Assembly: GCA_020725555.1 (NCBI GenBank)
Contig: DYEU01000016.1
Span: forward strand, 62,001 to 126,000
DNA length: 64,000 bases
Origin: Desulfatibacillum sp.
GTDB taxonomy: Bacteria > Desulfobacterota > Desulfobacteria > Desulfobacterales > SpSt-501
Direction: 5' to 3'
A program made the position numbers and the translations under genes. This document shows, one piece after another, positions 53,823 through 61,452 of the stretch (its first letter is position 1; the number at the start of each line of letters is the position of its first letter). The notes below the pieces were generated by a model. It did no database searches. It was not told the DNA's origin and saw only the letters and a program-made list of their open reading frames with translations.

Positions 53823-53832
53823 AGGCCGCGCC

Positions 53833-55278
53833 ATGAAAGAAACGCTCCTCGGCCTGGCGATCATCCTCGCCTGTGCCGTGGCCGCCCTGGTTTCCGGCTG
53901 CGGCGGGGGCGGCCCGGCCGGGGACCTCACGGCCTCGGGCGGGATCGGGGGCTCGGGGGTCACCGTGGGGTCGGTTTCGAAGTTCGGCAGCATCTTCGTG
54001 AACGGGGTCGAGTTCGACACCGCGGCGGCCGAGATCGTGGTCGACGGGGTTGCGGCCGGCGCAGGCGACGCGGCGGCCCGGGCGAGCCTCGCCGTGGGGA
54101 TGCGGGTCCGGGTCGAGGGCCCCTTCACCGAGGAAGGCGCGGGCCAGGCGGCGCGGGTCGTCTACAACGAGGATGTGATCGGCCCGGTCGGGCGGGTCGA
54201 GCCGCTCGGGCCGGAGGCCCTTCTCCTCACGGTGATGGGCCAGGCCGTGGTCGTCGATCCCGAAACCGCGCTCGCCGGGGTCGCACGCGAGGCGATCGCG
54301 GCCGGGCAGGTGCTCGAGGTCTCCGGGCCGCGGGACGAGGCGGGGCGGATCCTCGCCTCCTTCGCCCGCAAGCGGGCCGACGCCTACGCCGCGGGCGACC
54401 CGGTCCAGGTGCGGGGAAACGCCTCCTCCGTGGACCCCGGCCTGCGCACCTTCCGGGTCGGGGAGCTCGCGATCGACTACTCGCTCGCCGACCTCGGGGG
54501 CCTGGCCGGCGCCGACCCCGCCGCGGGCGAACTCCTCGAGGTGAAGGGGGTCCTCGAGCCTTCCGGCGTGCTGCTGGCCACCTCGGTCGCCGCGGAATCG
54601 CTCCTTGGCACCGCGGACGCCGACCAGGCCTCGGTTTCCGGGGTCGTCTCGCGCTTCGCCTCGCTTTCCTCCTTCGAGGTCTCGGGCGTCCCGGTCGTGA
54701 CCGACGCGGGAACGCGCTTTTTGCGGATTCTCCCCGAGGAGATCGGGGCGGGGACGGGGCTTCTCGTCACCGGCTCGCTTGCGGGGGGGGTGCTGCTCGC
54801 CGACACGGTCCAGCCGACCGCGCCCGTCAAGGTCGAGTCGAACGTGGAGGGGGTCGACGGGGACGCGCTTTCGCTTGCCGCGCTCCCCGGCCTTGAGGTC
54901 GCCGCAAACGATCTCACGCGCATCGTCGGCCAGGCGCGATCCTTCGCGGAAATCCTGCCCGGAGACCACGTCAAGGCCTTCGGCACCTCCTACGCCGCGG
55001 GCCGGGTGGTCGCCGCGAGGATCGTCGTCCAGAAAAACCCCAGGAACGCGGTCGCGCTGCGCGGCCCGGTGGGGGCGGTCTCCGGGGCGACGATCGAGGT
55101 GCTCGGGGTCACAATCGACACGGCGGGGATCCCCGAGGAGGGCTTTTCGCTCGAGGAGGGCGGCCCGCTCTCCCGCGCGGAGTTCTTGAACCGTCTGCGC
55201 GTCGGCGACACGGTCAACCTGAACGGCACCCTGACGGGCGCCACCGTGGGCTGGCGCACGATCGCCCTCGCCAATTAG
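53833..55278 (+). CDS. DUF5666 repeat lipoprotein
   Basis: A 481-residue lipoprotein (lipobox LVSGC, Cys23, followed by a glycine run). The mature part consists of repeated beta-barrel-like DUF5666 units; VGSVSKFGSIFVNGVEFD and ASVSGVVSRFASLSSFEVSG are examples. The start ATG at 53833 has GAAGG seven bases upstream. The function is unknown; it is probably anchored in the outer membrane. It lies 10 bases after the DUF6502 gene. A dispersed repeat begins at its stop codon. Confidence 0.82.
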   Translation: MKETLLGLAIILACAVAALVSGCGGGGPAGDLTASGGIGGSGVTVGSVSKFGSIFVNGVEFDTAAAEIVVDGVAAGAGDAAARASLAVGMRVRVEGPFTEEGAGQAARVVYNEDVIGPVGRVEPLGPEALLLTVMGQAVVVDPETALAGVAREAIAAGQVLEVSGPRDEAGRILASFARKRADAYAAGDPVQVRGNASSVDPGLRTFRVGELAIDYSLADLGGLAGADPAAGELLEVKGVLEPSGVLLATSVAAESLLGTADADQASVSGVVSRFASLSSFEVSGVPVVTDAGTRFLRILPEEIGAGTGLLVTGSLAGGVLLADTVQPTAPVKVESNVEGVDGDALSLAALPGLEVAANDLTRIVGQARSFAEILPGDHVKAFGTSYAAGRVVAARIVVQKNPRNAVALRGPVGAVSGATIEVLGVTIDTAGIPEEGFSLEEGGPLSRAEFLNRLRVGDTVNLNGTLTGATVGWRTIALAN

Positions 55279-55308
55279 GGGACGTCCATTCACATATCAC
55301 TTACCCGG
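55274..55308 (+). repeat. dispersed GGACGTCC repeat, copy A
   Basis: A 35-base unit with the core AGGGGACGTCCATT, then CACATATCACTT and CCCGG. It matches copy B (56681-56715) at 34 of 35 positions in the same orientation. It starts within the DUF5666 stop codon. The palindrome GGACGTCC is at its centre. Confidence 0.85.
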
Positions 55309-55346
55309 GCCGCCCCGGGCGGTGCGGCCCGCGAAGGCCGGGTTCG

Positions 55347-55375
55347 TTGACCGGCCTTTGATTTTAGGATAGATT
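55347..55375 (+). promoter_or_regulatory. sigma-70 promoter for the DUF4382 gene
   Basis: TTGACC, a 17-base spacer, then TAGATT, about 90 bases upstream of the DUF4382 lipoprotein start. Confidence 0.62.
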
Positions 55376-55463
55376 TCCCAAAAAGTGCCGCGGGGCGGGA
55401 CAGCCCGCGGACCCATACGGAAGACGACCCCCGGGGGGTACCCTCTCGGGGAAGGGGGGCACG

Positions 55464-56681
55464 ATGAAGGGAAGGATTCTTGGCGCGATCGCGCTGATCG
55501 GCGCGGCACTCCTTTCCGGCTGCGGCGGGGGCGGCGGCGGCACGGATGGCGGAACCGGGAAGCTCGCGCTCAGCCTGACCGACGCCGCGGTCGAGGGCCT
55601 GAAGGCCGTCTATGTCACGATCGACAAGGTCCAGGTCCACCTCGGCGGAAGCGAGAGCGCGCCGGCGAACTGGAAGACCGTCTCCGACGCCGGAAACGGC
55701 AAAACCTACAACCTCCTCGAGCTCGTAAACGGCGTGCGCACCGACCTCGGGCTGACCGATCTCGCGGCCGGGCGCTACACCCAGATGCGGCTCATCCTCG
55801 GGAGAACCCCCGATGACGGGATCAACCTCCTGAGCCGCCGGCACCCCTTCGCGAACTACGTGATCACGGCCGAGGACGAGGTGCACGAGCTCAAGGTCCC
55901 AAGCGGCTTCCAGACGGGGATCAAGATCGTCCACGGCTTCACGATCGAGGAAAACGGCACGACCGAGCTCGTCCTCGACTTCGACGCCGCCTCGTCGGTC
56001 GTGCGGGCGGGGGCGAGCGGGAACTGGCTTCTCAAGCCGACGATCAAGGTCCTGGAGCTCCTCGACCACGCGATCGTGCGCGGGGTGGTTACCGACGGGA
56101 CAGGCGGCATCGCCGGTGTGCGCGTGACCGCCCAGATCTGGGACGACAACGGGACAGCCGACAAAGCCGACGACACCATAGTCGTCCATGCCGCGACCGT
56201 GACCGACGAAAGCGGCAACTTCGCCCTGGTGGTGAACCCCGGGCCAGGCGGCACACTCTACAACATCGTGGCCTACGAGGCGGGCTACCTCCCGGGGTGC
56301 ACGGAGGTGGAGGCCGAGCCCGGCCTGAACCAAAGCGCGGGGGCGACCCGGGTGGTGCTCGAAGGCTCACGGCCGACCGGGACGCTCAAAGGCGAGGTTT
56401 CGATCCCCGGGGCGGCAAGCGACCAGTTCGCGACACTCAGCCTGCGGCGCGCCATCTCCTGCGTCGATGCCGACGTCTCGACAACACGCAATCTTTCCTA
56501 CGGCGAAGTGAAGCGCCTGAACATCCTCAACGGGTCGGGCTACGCGATCCCCTTGACGGCCGGCGCCTACGACGCGCACGTCGTGATCTACGACGATTCA
56601 TCGCGGCGGTTGAGCGAGGACGACGCCTACGACATCGTTGTGTCGGAGGGGGCTGAGACCCTCCTCGACATCCCCTTCTGA
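55464..56681 (+). CDS. DUF4382 lipoprotein with carboxypeptidase-regulatory-like domain
   Basis: A 405-residue lipoprotein (lipobox LLSGC, Cys20, then a Gly run). A DUF4382 domain covers about 33-200 (KLALSLTDAAVEGLKAVYVT and GRYTQMRLIL). It is followed by a carboxypeptidase-regulatory-like beta domain (VRGVVTDGTGGIAGVRVTAQ) and a second DUF4382-like end. It is likely a surface or periplasmic protein of unknown role. It has its own promoter and ends at a second copy of the dispersed repeat. Confidence 0.82.
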   Translation: MKGRILGAIALIGAALLSGCGGGGGGTDGGTGKLALSLTDAAVEGLKAVYVTIDKVQVHLGGSESAPANWKTVSDAGNGKTYNLLELVNGVRTDLGLTDLAAGRYTQMRLILGRTPDDGINLLSRRHPFANYVITAEDEVHELKVPSGFQTGIKIVHGFTIEENGTTELVLDFDAASSVVRAGASGNWLLKPTIKVLELLDHAIVRGVVTDGTGGIAGVRVTAQIWDDNGTADKADDTIVVHAATVTDESGNFALVVNPGPGGTLYNIVAYEAGYLPGCTEVEAEPGLNQSAGATRVVLEGSRPTGTLKGEVSIPGAASDQFATLSLRRAISCVDADVSTTRNLSYGEVKRLNILNGSGYAIPLTAGAYDAHVVIYDDSSRRLSEDDAYDIVVSEGAETLLDIPF

Positions 56682-56715
56682 TTAGGGGACGTCCATTCAC
56701 ATATCACTTGCCCGG
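56681..56715 (+). repeat. dispersed GGACGTCC repeat, copy B
   Basis: Nearly identical to copy A (one difference) and, like it, placed exactly at the stop codon of a lipoprotein gene. Confidence 0.85.
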
Positions 56716-56872
56716 TGTTGCGGCGGAACACCACTTGCGAGAATGAGGCAAGTTCCCCGGGGGAAGGGCGAAGCGCCCTTCCCTTTTTTGCCTCCACATG
56801 AGAAAATTCGAAAGATAAGCGGCGGGGCGGTTTTCGGCCCCGCGGGCCCCGGAGGCGCGACTGGCTGCGAGA

Positions 56873-57562
56873 TTGCGGAAAAGGGGGTTTCTCTCGTTTG
56901 CGGCGGCCGTCTTTTTTCTTTTCACCGCGGGCGCGGCCGCGGCCGGCACCTACGTGATCCGGGCCGAGGGGAAGGGCCTGGTCTTCGAGACCGACCGCGA
57001 CGGCGCCTGGGACATCCCCGAGGCCGACCGCAGGCACTTCCGGCCGGGCGAGCGCGGCACCTACAGCCGCGGCCGCGACGCCGAGGGGGATTTCCTGCGG
57101 ATCGACGAGAGGCGCAAATTCTACATCGAGGCCGCCCCGCGGAGGGATGCCGCGGCCGCCGCCACCCCGCCTGCGGCCCCGCGCGAGACGCGGATCGAGG
57201 TGAAAAACGAGCGCGTCCTCGTCCCCGCCGTGATCGGCCACGCCGGCCGCGAGGTGAAGGCGACGCTCGTCCTCGACACCGGGGCCTCGATCACGACCCT
57301 GAACCGCGCCGCGGTGCAGAAGCTCAACCTCCCGGTCGTCGAGCAGGGAACGCTTCTCCTCCCCGGCGGGCGGACGATCGCGGCCGAGGTCGTCCGGCTC
57401 GCCTACATCCGCGTGGGGCCCCACCGCCTCGAGAACTTCGCCGCCGCCGTGATTGAGCATGCGGGCCCGCAGGTCGAATACGACGGGCTGCTCGGCATGA
57501 ATTTTCTCAAGGAAGTGGACTACCGGATCAACCTCAAGCGCCGCGTGATCGAGTGGCGCTAG
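56873..57562 (+). CDS. retropepsin-like aspartic protease
   Basis: A 229-residue protein with an N-terminal signal or anchor (about 6-25) and a clan AA retropepsin domain at about 105-229: LVLDTGASITTLNR with the catalytic Asp-Thr-Gly, and the late hydrophobic YDGLLGMNFL segment. One Asp per chain implies dimerisation, as in the TIGR02281-type bacterial retropepsins. The start is probably TTG at 56873, but the ribosome site is not convincing, so the N-terminus is uncertain. Twenty-one bases separate it from the DnaJ gene. Confidence 0.82.
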   Translation: MRKRGFLSFAAAVFFLFTAGAAAAGTYVIRAEGKGLVFETDRDGAWDIPEADRRHFRPGERGTYSRGRDAEGDFLRIDERRKFYIEAAPRRDAAAAATPPAAPRETRIEVKNERVLVPAVIGHAGREVKATLVLDTGASITTLNRAAVQKLNLPVVEQGTLLLPGGRTIAAEVVRLAYIRVGPHRLENFAAAVIEHAGPQVEYDGLLGMNFLKEVDYRINLKRRVIEWR

Positions 57563-57583
57563 CCCCTAAAGGAACGGGCCGCC

Positions 57584-58216
57584 ATGAGCGATGACCCCCT
57601 GGCCGACTACTACGAGGACCTCCAGGTCAGCCCGCGGGCCGACCGCGAGACGATCGAGCGCGTCTACCGCCTGCTCGCCAAGCGCTTCCACCCCGACAAC
57701 GGGTGCACGGGCTGTGTCGAGCACTTCGACCGCCTGACCAAGGCCTACCGGGTGCTCTCCGACCCGGTGAAGCGCGCGGCCTACGACGCGCGCTACGAGG
57801 AAATCCGCGCGCGGCGCTGGCGGCTCGCCGCGGCCGCGGCCCCGGCAGCCGGCGCCGGGGATCACGGCGGCGGCCGCGACCGGCAGATCCGCAACGCGCT
57901 GCTTTCGCTTCTCTACATCGAGCGCCGCAACGACCCCGAGAAGGGCTCGGTCGGCCTGTGGCAGATGGGCCAGCTCCTCGACCTCCCGGAGAAGACGATC
58001 GAGTTTCACGCCTGGTACCTCAAGGAGAAGGGCCTGATCCAGCGCACCGACGAGGGAGGCTTCGCCATCACCGCGGCCGGGGTGGACGCGGTCGAGGAGG
58101 CGGGCGGGGCGGAGGGGCGCAACTTGCGGCTCCCCGAGACGACCTCGGCCGCGCCGGCGGCGGGGGACCCCCCGCCGGGCCACGCGCGCACCCTGCCGCA
58201 CGTGGGGGAGGCCTAG
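57584..58216 (+). CDS. J-domain protein
   Basis: A 210-residue protein with an N-terminal J domain (about 8-70; YYEDLQVSPRADRETIERVY, HPD kept in RFHPDNG) but no zinc-finger or DnaJ C-terminal domains. The central part (about 100-175) has a winged-helix-like pattern (QMGQLLDLPEKTIEFHAWYL then GLIQRTDEGGFAIT). It may target DnaK to a specific client. It is convergent with the sigma-54 activator gene, 15 bases away. Confidence 0.85.
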   Translation: MSDDPLADYYEDLQVSPRADRETIERVYRLLAKRFHPDNGCTGCVEHFDRLTKAYRVLSDPVKRAAYDARYEEIRARRWRLAAAAAPAAGAGDHGGGRDRQIRNALLSLLYIERRNDPEKGSVGLWQMGQLLDLPEKTIEFHAWYLKEKGLIQRTDEGGFAITAAGVDAVEEAGGAEGRNLRLPETTSAAPAAGDPPPGHARTLPHVGEA

Positions 58217-58231
58217 CGGGCCTGGCTGGGG

Positions 58232-59290
58232 TCAGGCGAGCTCGGGCGGCGGCTCGATCTTCAGCTCCTCGATCTTCTGGAGCATCGTCTTGTAGCTGAT
58301 CTTGAGCAGCCGTGCCGCCTTGCTGCGGTTCCAGCCGGTCTTGAGGAGCACGTGGCCGATCAGCTCGCGGTCCACGCGCTCGATCGCCTTGCGGCGGATC
58401 TTCCAGAGCGAGAGGTCGGAGAGGTCGGGCCGGCCGCCGTTTCCGGCGAAGAGCTCGGCGATCAGGTCCCGGGCGGCCGCCTCGCCGCCCCCCGCGCCTG
58501 CCTCCTGCGGCGGCAGCAGCCGGGTGAGCATCCCGTCCACGAACTCCTCCCCCTCCCCCAGGACGATGATCCGCTGCAGGACGTTCTGGAGCTCGCGCAC
58601 GTTTCCCGGCCAGCGATAGGCGGCGAGCTTGGCGAAGGTCTCGCGGCTCAGGCAGCCGGAGGAGTTGCAGGGGAGGGTGCGCGCGTAGCGGGCGATGTAG
58701 TAGTCGATCAGGACGGGGATGTCCTCCGGTCGCTCGCGCAGCGGCCGGATGTCGATCGTCATGGTGCTCAGCCGGAAATAGAGGTCGTCGCGGAAACGGC
58801 CGCGCTCGACCTCCCGCTTCAGGTCGCGGTTGGTCGCGGCGATCACCCAGACGTCGGTCTTCACCGGCTTTTCGCTCCCGAGCGGCGTGAAGTCCCCGCC
58901 CTGGAGCACGTGGAGGAGCTTCGCCTGGAGCGGGAGCGACATGTCGCCGATCTCGTCGAGGAAGAGCACCCCGCCGCTTGCCTGCTCGAACTTCCCGCGC
59001 CGGTTCTGGATCGCGCCGGTGAAGGCGCCGCGCTCGTAGCCGAACATCTCGCTCTCGAGCAGCGTGTCCGGCAGGGCCGCGCAGTTCACCTTGACGAAGG
59101 GCTTACCCCAGCGCGGGGACTTCGCGTAGAGGCTGTTGACGACGAGCTCCTTGCCGGTCCCGGTCTCGCCGGTCACGACCACGTTGAACCCCGTGGGGGC
59201 CACCTGCTCGATCAGCTCGCGCACGCGGCGGATGTTGCGGCTCACCCCCACAAGCTCGGTGTTCTCCGAAAGCAGCGCCTTCTCGTCCAT
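58232..59290 (-). CDS. sigma-54 activator without sensor domain
   Basis: A 352-residue enhancer-binding protein. The AAA+ domain begins almost at the N-terminus: Walker A GETGTGKE (41-48), GAFTGA loop (88-93) that contacts sigma-54, Walker B VLFLDE (108-113) and YRWPGNVRELQN. A Fis-type helix-turn-helix follows near the end (RSKAARLLKISYKTML). There is no receiver, GAF or PAS domain, so like PspF it must be controlled by another protein or by its abundance. It is the last gene of a minus-strand operon with two tiny membrane proteins and an AAA ATPase. Confidence 0.94.
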   Translation of the reverse strand: MDEKALLSENTELVGVSRNIRRVRELIEQVAPTGFNVVVTGETGTGKELVVNSLYAKSPRWGKPFVKVNCAALPDTLLESEMFGYERGAFTGAIQNRRGKFEQASGGVLFLDEIGDMSLPLQAKLLHVLQGGDFTPLGSEKPVKTDVWVIAATNRDLKREVERGRFRDDLYFRLSTMTIDIRPLRERPEDIPVLIDYYIARYARTLPCNSSGCLSRETFAKLAAYRWPGNVRELQNVLQRIIVLGEGEEFVDGMLTRLLPPQEAGAGGGEAAARDLIAELFAGNGGRPDLSDLSLWKIRRKAIERVDRELIGHVLLKTGWNRSKAARLLKISYKTMLQKIEELKIEPPPELA

Positions 59291-59291
59291 C

Positions 59292-59495
59292 TCAGAACCG
59301 GATCACCCCTTCACGGTAAAGCAGGAACCCCACCCCGGCGGCGAGCGCGATGACGGCCCCCCACACCCCCTTCACCCTGAACCCCAAAAACACAAGCCCC
59401 ACCCCCGCGCAGACGGCGAGGGCGATCTCGCGCAGGAGCTCCCAGGAGAACCCCGACCCCGTCATCCCCAGGAGCCCGCCGTACTCGAAGAGCAT
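59292..59495 (-). CDS. tiny membrane protein
   Basis: A 67-residue protein with two hydrophobic helices (about 20-41 and 44-61) ending LLYREGVIRF. The stop lies one base before the sigma-54 activator start, so the two are tightly coupled. Resembles the other tiny membrane protein of this operon in size and layout. No family is recognised. Given its place it might hold the activator at the membrane, but that is speculation. Confidence 0.55.
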   Translation of the reverse strand: MLFEYGGLLGMTGSGFSWELLREIALAVCAGVGLVFLGFRVKGVWGAVIALAAGVGFLLYREGVIRF

Positions 59496-59516
59496 GGAGA
59501 AGCCCCCCGCCCCTGC

Positions 59517-60830
59517 TCAACCCGGCCTGCCCTCCGCACCCCCGAGGCGGGGCCGGGTGAAGTAGATCTCGGCCGCGCGGCCGATCGCCTCGCAGGTGAC
59601 CCGAGGGGGGAGGCCCGCGAACTCGCTCGCCGCGACCACGATGTCCAGGATGTCTGCGGGCTGGCAGGCCCGGAGCTCTCCCCCGCGGCGGCGGCAGAGC
59701 TCGCGCAGGTAGGCCCCGGCTGCGCCCTCGCCCTCGAGCCGCCGGCGCTCGATCTCGCGCGCGTAGATCCGCTCGAAGACCTCATCGTCGACCGCGTCCA
59801 CGAGGATCTTGTTCGGGATGCGGCGCAGGAAGGCCTCGTCGGCGAGGTCGGCGGGCTCGAGGTTGGTCGCAAAGACGACGGTCACCTCGAAGGGCACCTG
59901 GAACTTGAGGCCGTAGCGCAGGCTCAGGTAGTCCGTGTGCCGGTCGAGGGGCACGATCCAGCGGTTGAGCAGAAAGACCGGGGAGACGATCTGGCGGCCG
60001 AAGTCGTCGATCACGAGGAGGCCGTTGTTCGCGCGCATCTGGACCGGCGCGGCGTAGACCTGAGTGCTCTCCTCGTGCTGCAGCTCGAGCATGCGGGGCT
60101 CGAGCTCGCCGCCGACCAGGATGCAGGGCCGGCGGCAGACGACCCAGCGCGGGTCGAGATCCGGCGGCGGGTTCTCGGCCTGCTCGTGGACCCCGGGGTC
60201 GAAGAGAACGATGATCTGCCCGTCCACCTCCACGGCGTAGGGGATGACGACCGTGTCGCGATAGATGCGGGAAAGGCGGCTCACGACGCTCGTCTTCCCG
60301 TTTCCCGTGGGGCCGTAAAGGAAGATCGATTTCTGCGAGACGAGCGCGGGGCCGAGCTCCTCGAGGAAGCGCTCGGTCACGACGAGGTCGGCGAGCGCCG
60401 CCTTGAGGGCCGCGCGGTCGATCAGCGGCCGGATGTTCTGGCTGCGCACGGCGGCGTTGTAGGAGGAAAGCGAGACCGGGGCCGGGCCGATGTAGCGGGA
60501 GGTGAGGAAGCGCTGGGCCGCCTGCTCGCGGCCGAGGCCCGAGAGGGTGAAGCGGTAGTCGTTGCCCTCCATGCCGCTCACCTCGAAGAGCTGCTTCTGG
60601 CGCATCTTCTGGAAGAGGGCGTGGAGGAGGGGGAAACTGAGCTTGAGCTCCTGCGAGAGACCCTTCAGGGTCGCCTCGCCTTTCACGTAGAGCCGCCGCA
60701 GCAGGAGGTCCTCGACCATCGCCACCGGGATGCGCAGCTCCTCGGGCCGGAGAGGGGCCTTGGGGAAAAAGGAAAGCCGGGAGGCTTCCGCCCCGCCCCC
60801 CGGGGTGTCTTTCAACGGGATGGGTTTCAT
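59517..60830 (-). CDS. AAA+ ATPase of unknown role
   Basis: A 437-residue protein. An N-terminal winged-helix-like region (about 30-110) is followed by an AAA domain with Walker A GPTGNGKTS (173-181), Walker B GLLVIDDFGRQ (about 268-278), sensor FATNLEPADL and an arginine-finger region FLRRIPNKI. It resembles ATPases annotated as having chaperone activity that occur next to Tad pilus or sigma-54 regulator genes in deltaproteobacteria and acidobacteria. It lies between two tiny membrane protein genes. Confidence 0.75.
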   Translation of the reverse strand: MKPIPLKDTPGGGAEASRLSFFPKAPLRPEELRIPVAMVEDLLLRRLYVKGEATLKGLSQELKLSFPLLHALFQKMRQKQLFEVSGMEGNDYRFTLSGLGREQAAQRFLTSRYIGPAPVSLSSYNAAVRSQNIRPLIDRAALKAALADLVVTERFLEELGPALVSQKSIFLYGPTGNGKTSVVSRLSRIYRDTVVIPYAVEVDGQIIVLFDPGVHEQAENPPPDLDPRWVVCRRPCILVGGELEPRMLELQHEESTQVYAAPVQMRANNGLLVIDDFGRQIVSPVFLLNRWIVPLDRHTDYLSLRYGLKFQVPFEVTVVFATNLEPADLADEAFLRRIPNKILVDAVDDEVFERIYAREIERRRLEGEGAAGAYLRELCRRRGGELRACQPADILDIVVAASEFAGLPPRVTCEAIGRAAEIYFTRPRLGGAEGRPG

Positions 60831-60894
60831 GAAGACGACGGTGCCCCCCTTCGTTCTCCTGCGGCGGTCCTCGGCGTGGGGTTGCGCGCGGCGT

Positions 60895-61095
60895 TCAGCG
60901 CAGCAGCCCCGCGTTGTGGAGAAGCAGCCAGAAGCCGTAGATCAGAACCAGCCCCGCCGCGAGCGACCGGCGGATCTTCCAGCCCCCGATCACGAGAATC
61001 AGGGCGAAGAAGACGATGAAGAGGATGCGCGAGACGAGATCCACCAGCGCCAGCGACTGCCCCAGGCCCGCGATGCGGAAGTATTCGAGAAACAT
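60895..61095 (-). CDS. tiny membrane protein
   Basis: A 66-residue protein with two helices (about 22-40 and 45-63) and a basic loop KIRRSL between them. It is the first gene of the operon that leads to the AAA ATPase and sigma-54 activator. A GGAGG-like site (GGGAGGTCC) precedes the ATG. A sigma-54-type promoter lies about 220 bases upstream. The function is unknown. Confidence 0.55.
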   Translation of the reverse strand: MFLEYFRIAGLGQSLALVDLVSRILFIVFFALILVIGGWKIRRSLAAGLVLIYGFWLLLHNAGLLR

Positions 61096-61313
61096 GAGGG
61101 ACCTCCCGAAGCTTGAGGTTGCCCGCGTTCTGCGGCACCCGCCTCAGACCCGGACGGCCGGCCGCGGCCGATTCTCGCCGCTCGCTCATGCCGGCGCCTC
61201 CGGCGCCCCCGTTGCCTTGCGATCCCTCCTTTTTCGGGCCCCGCCGCCGGGCGGGTCTCCGCCCGCGCCTTGCGCCGTGACGGCCGCGTGCGGGGCCTCT
61301 CTACCCTGTTAAT

Positions 61314-61329
61314 AGCAAAAAGCGTGCAA
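61314..61329 (-). promoter_or_regulatory. sigma-54-like promoter for the regulator operon
   Basis: On the minus strand TTGCACGCTTTTTGCT. It matches TGGCACG-N4-TTGCW at every position but one: the first G of the key GG is T. The spacing is exact. It lies about 220 bases before the first gene of the operon, which itself encodes a sigma-54 activator. Confidence 0.5.
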
Positions 61330-61416
61330 GATCCTGAAAACCCCTGGATATTCAAATTTTTCTATCGAATTCAGATGGTTGTCTTGGCAGCCCGGGGAGC
61401 GGGGCGGCGGCGAGAA

Positions 61417-61441
61417 AGGGAAATCGGAATTGATTTTCCCT
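61417..61441 (-). terminator. hairpin after recD2, possible terminator
   Basis: AGGGAAATC and GATTTTCCCT pair around a 6-base loop with one bulge, 12 bases beyond the recD2 stop. The T-run on the minus strand is short, so efficiency is doubtful. Confidence 0.4.
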
Positions 61442-61452
61442 TTTTGGGAAAT

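Larger units (their letters stand above)
61096..61452. other. intergenic region upstream of the regulator operon
   Basis: About 360 bases without a gene. The right half (about 61300-61450) is AT-richer and holds a sigma-54-like promoter and the hairpin after recD2. The left half is GC-rich leader with nothing recognised. Confidence 0.6.
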
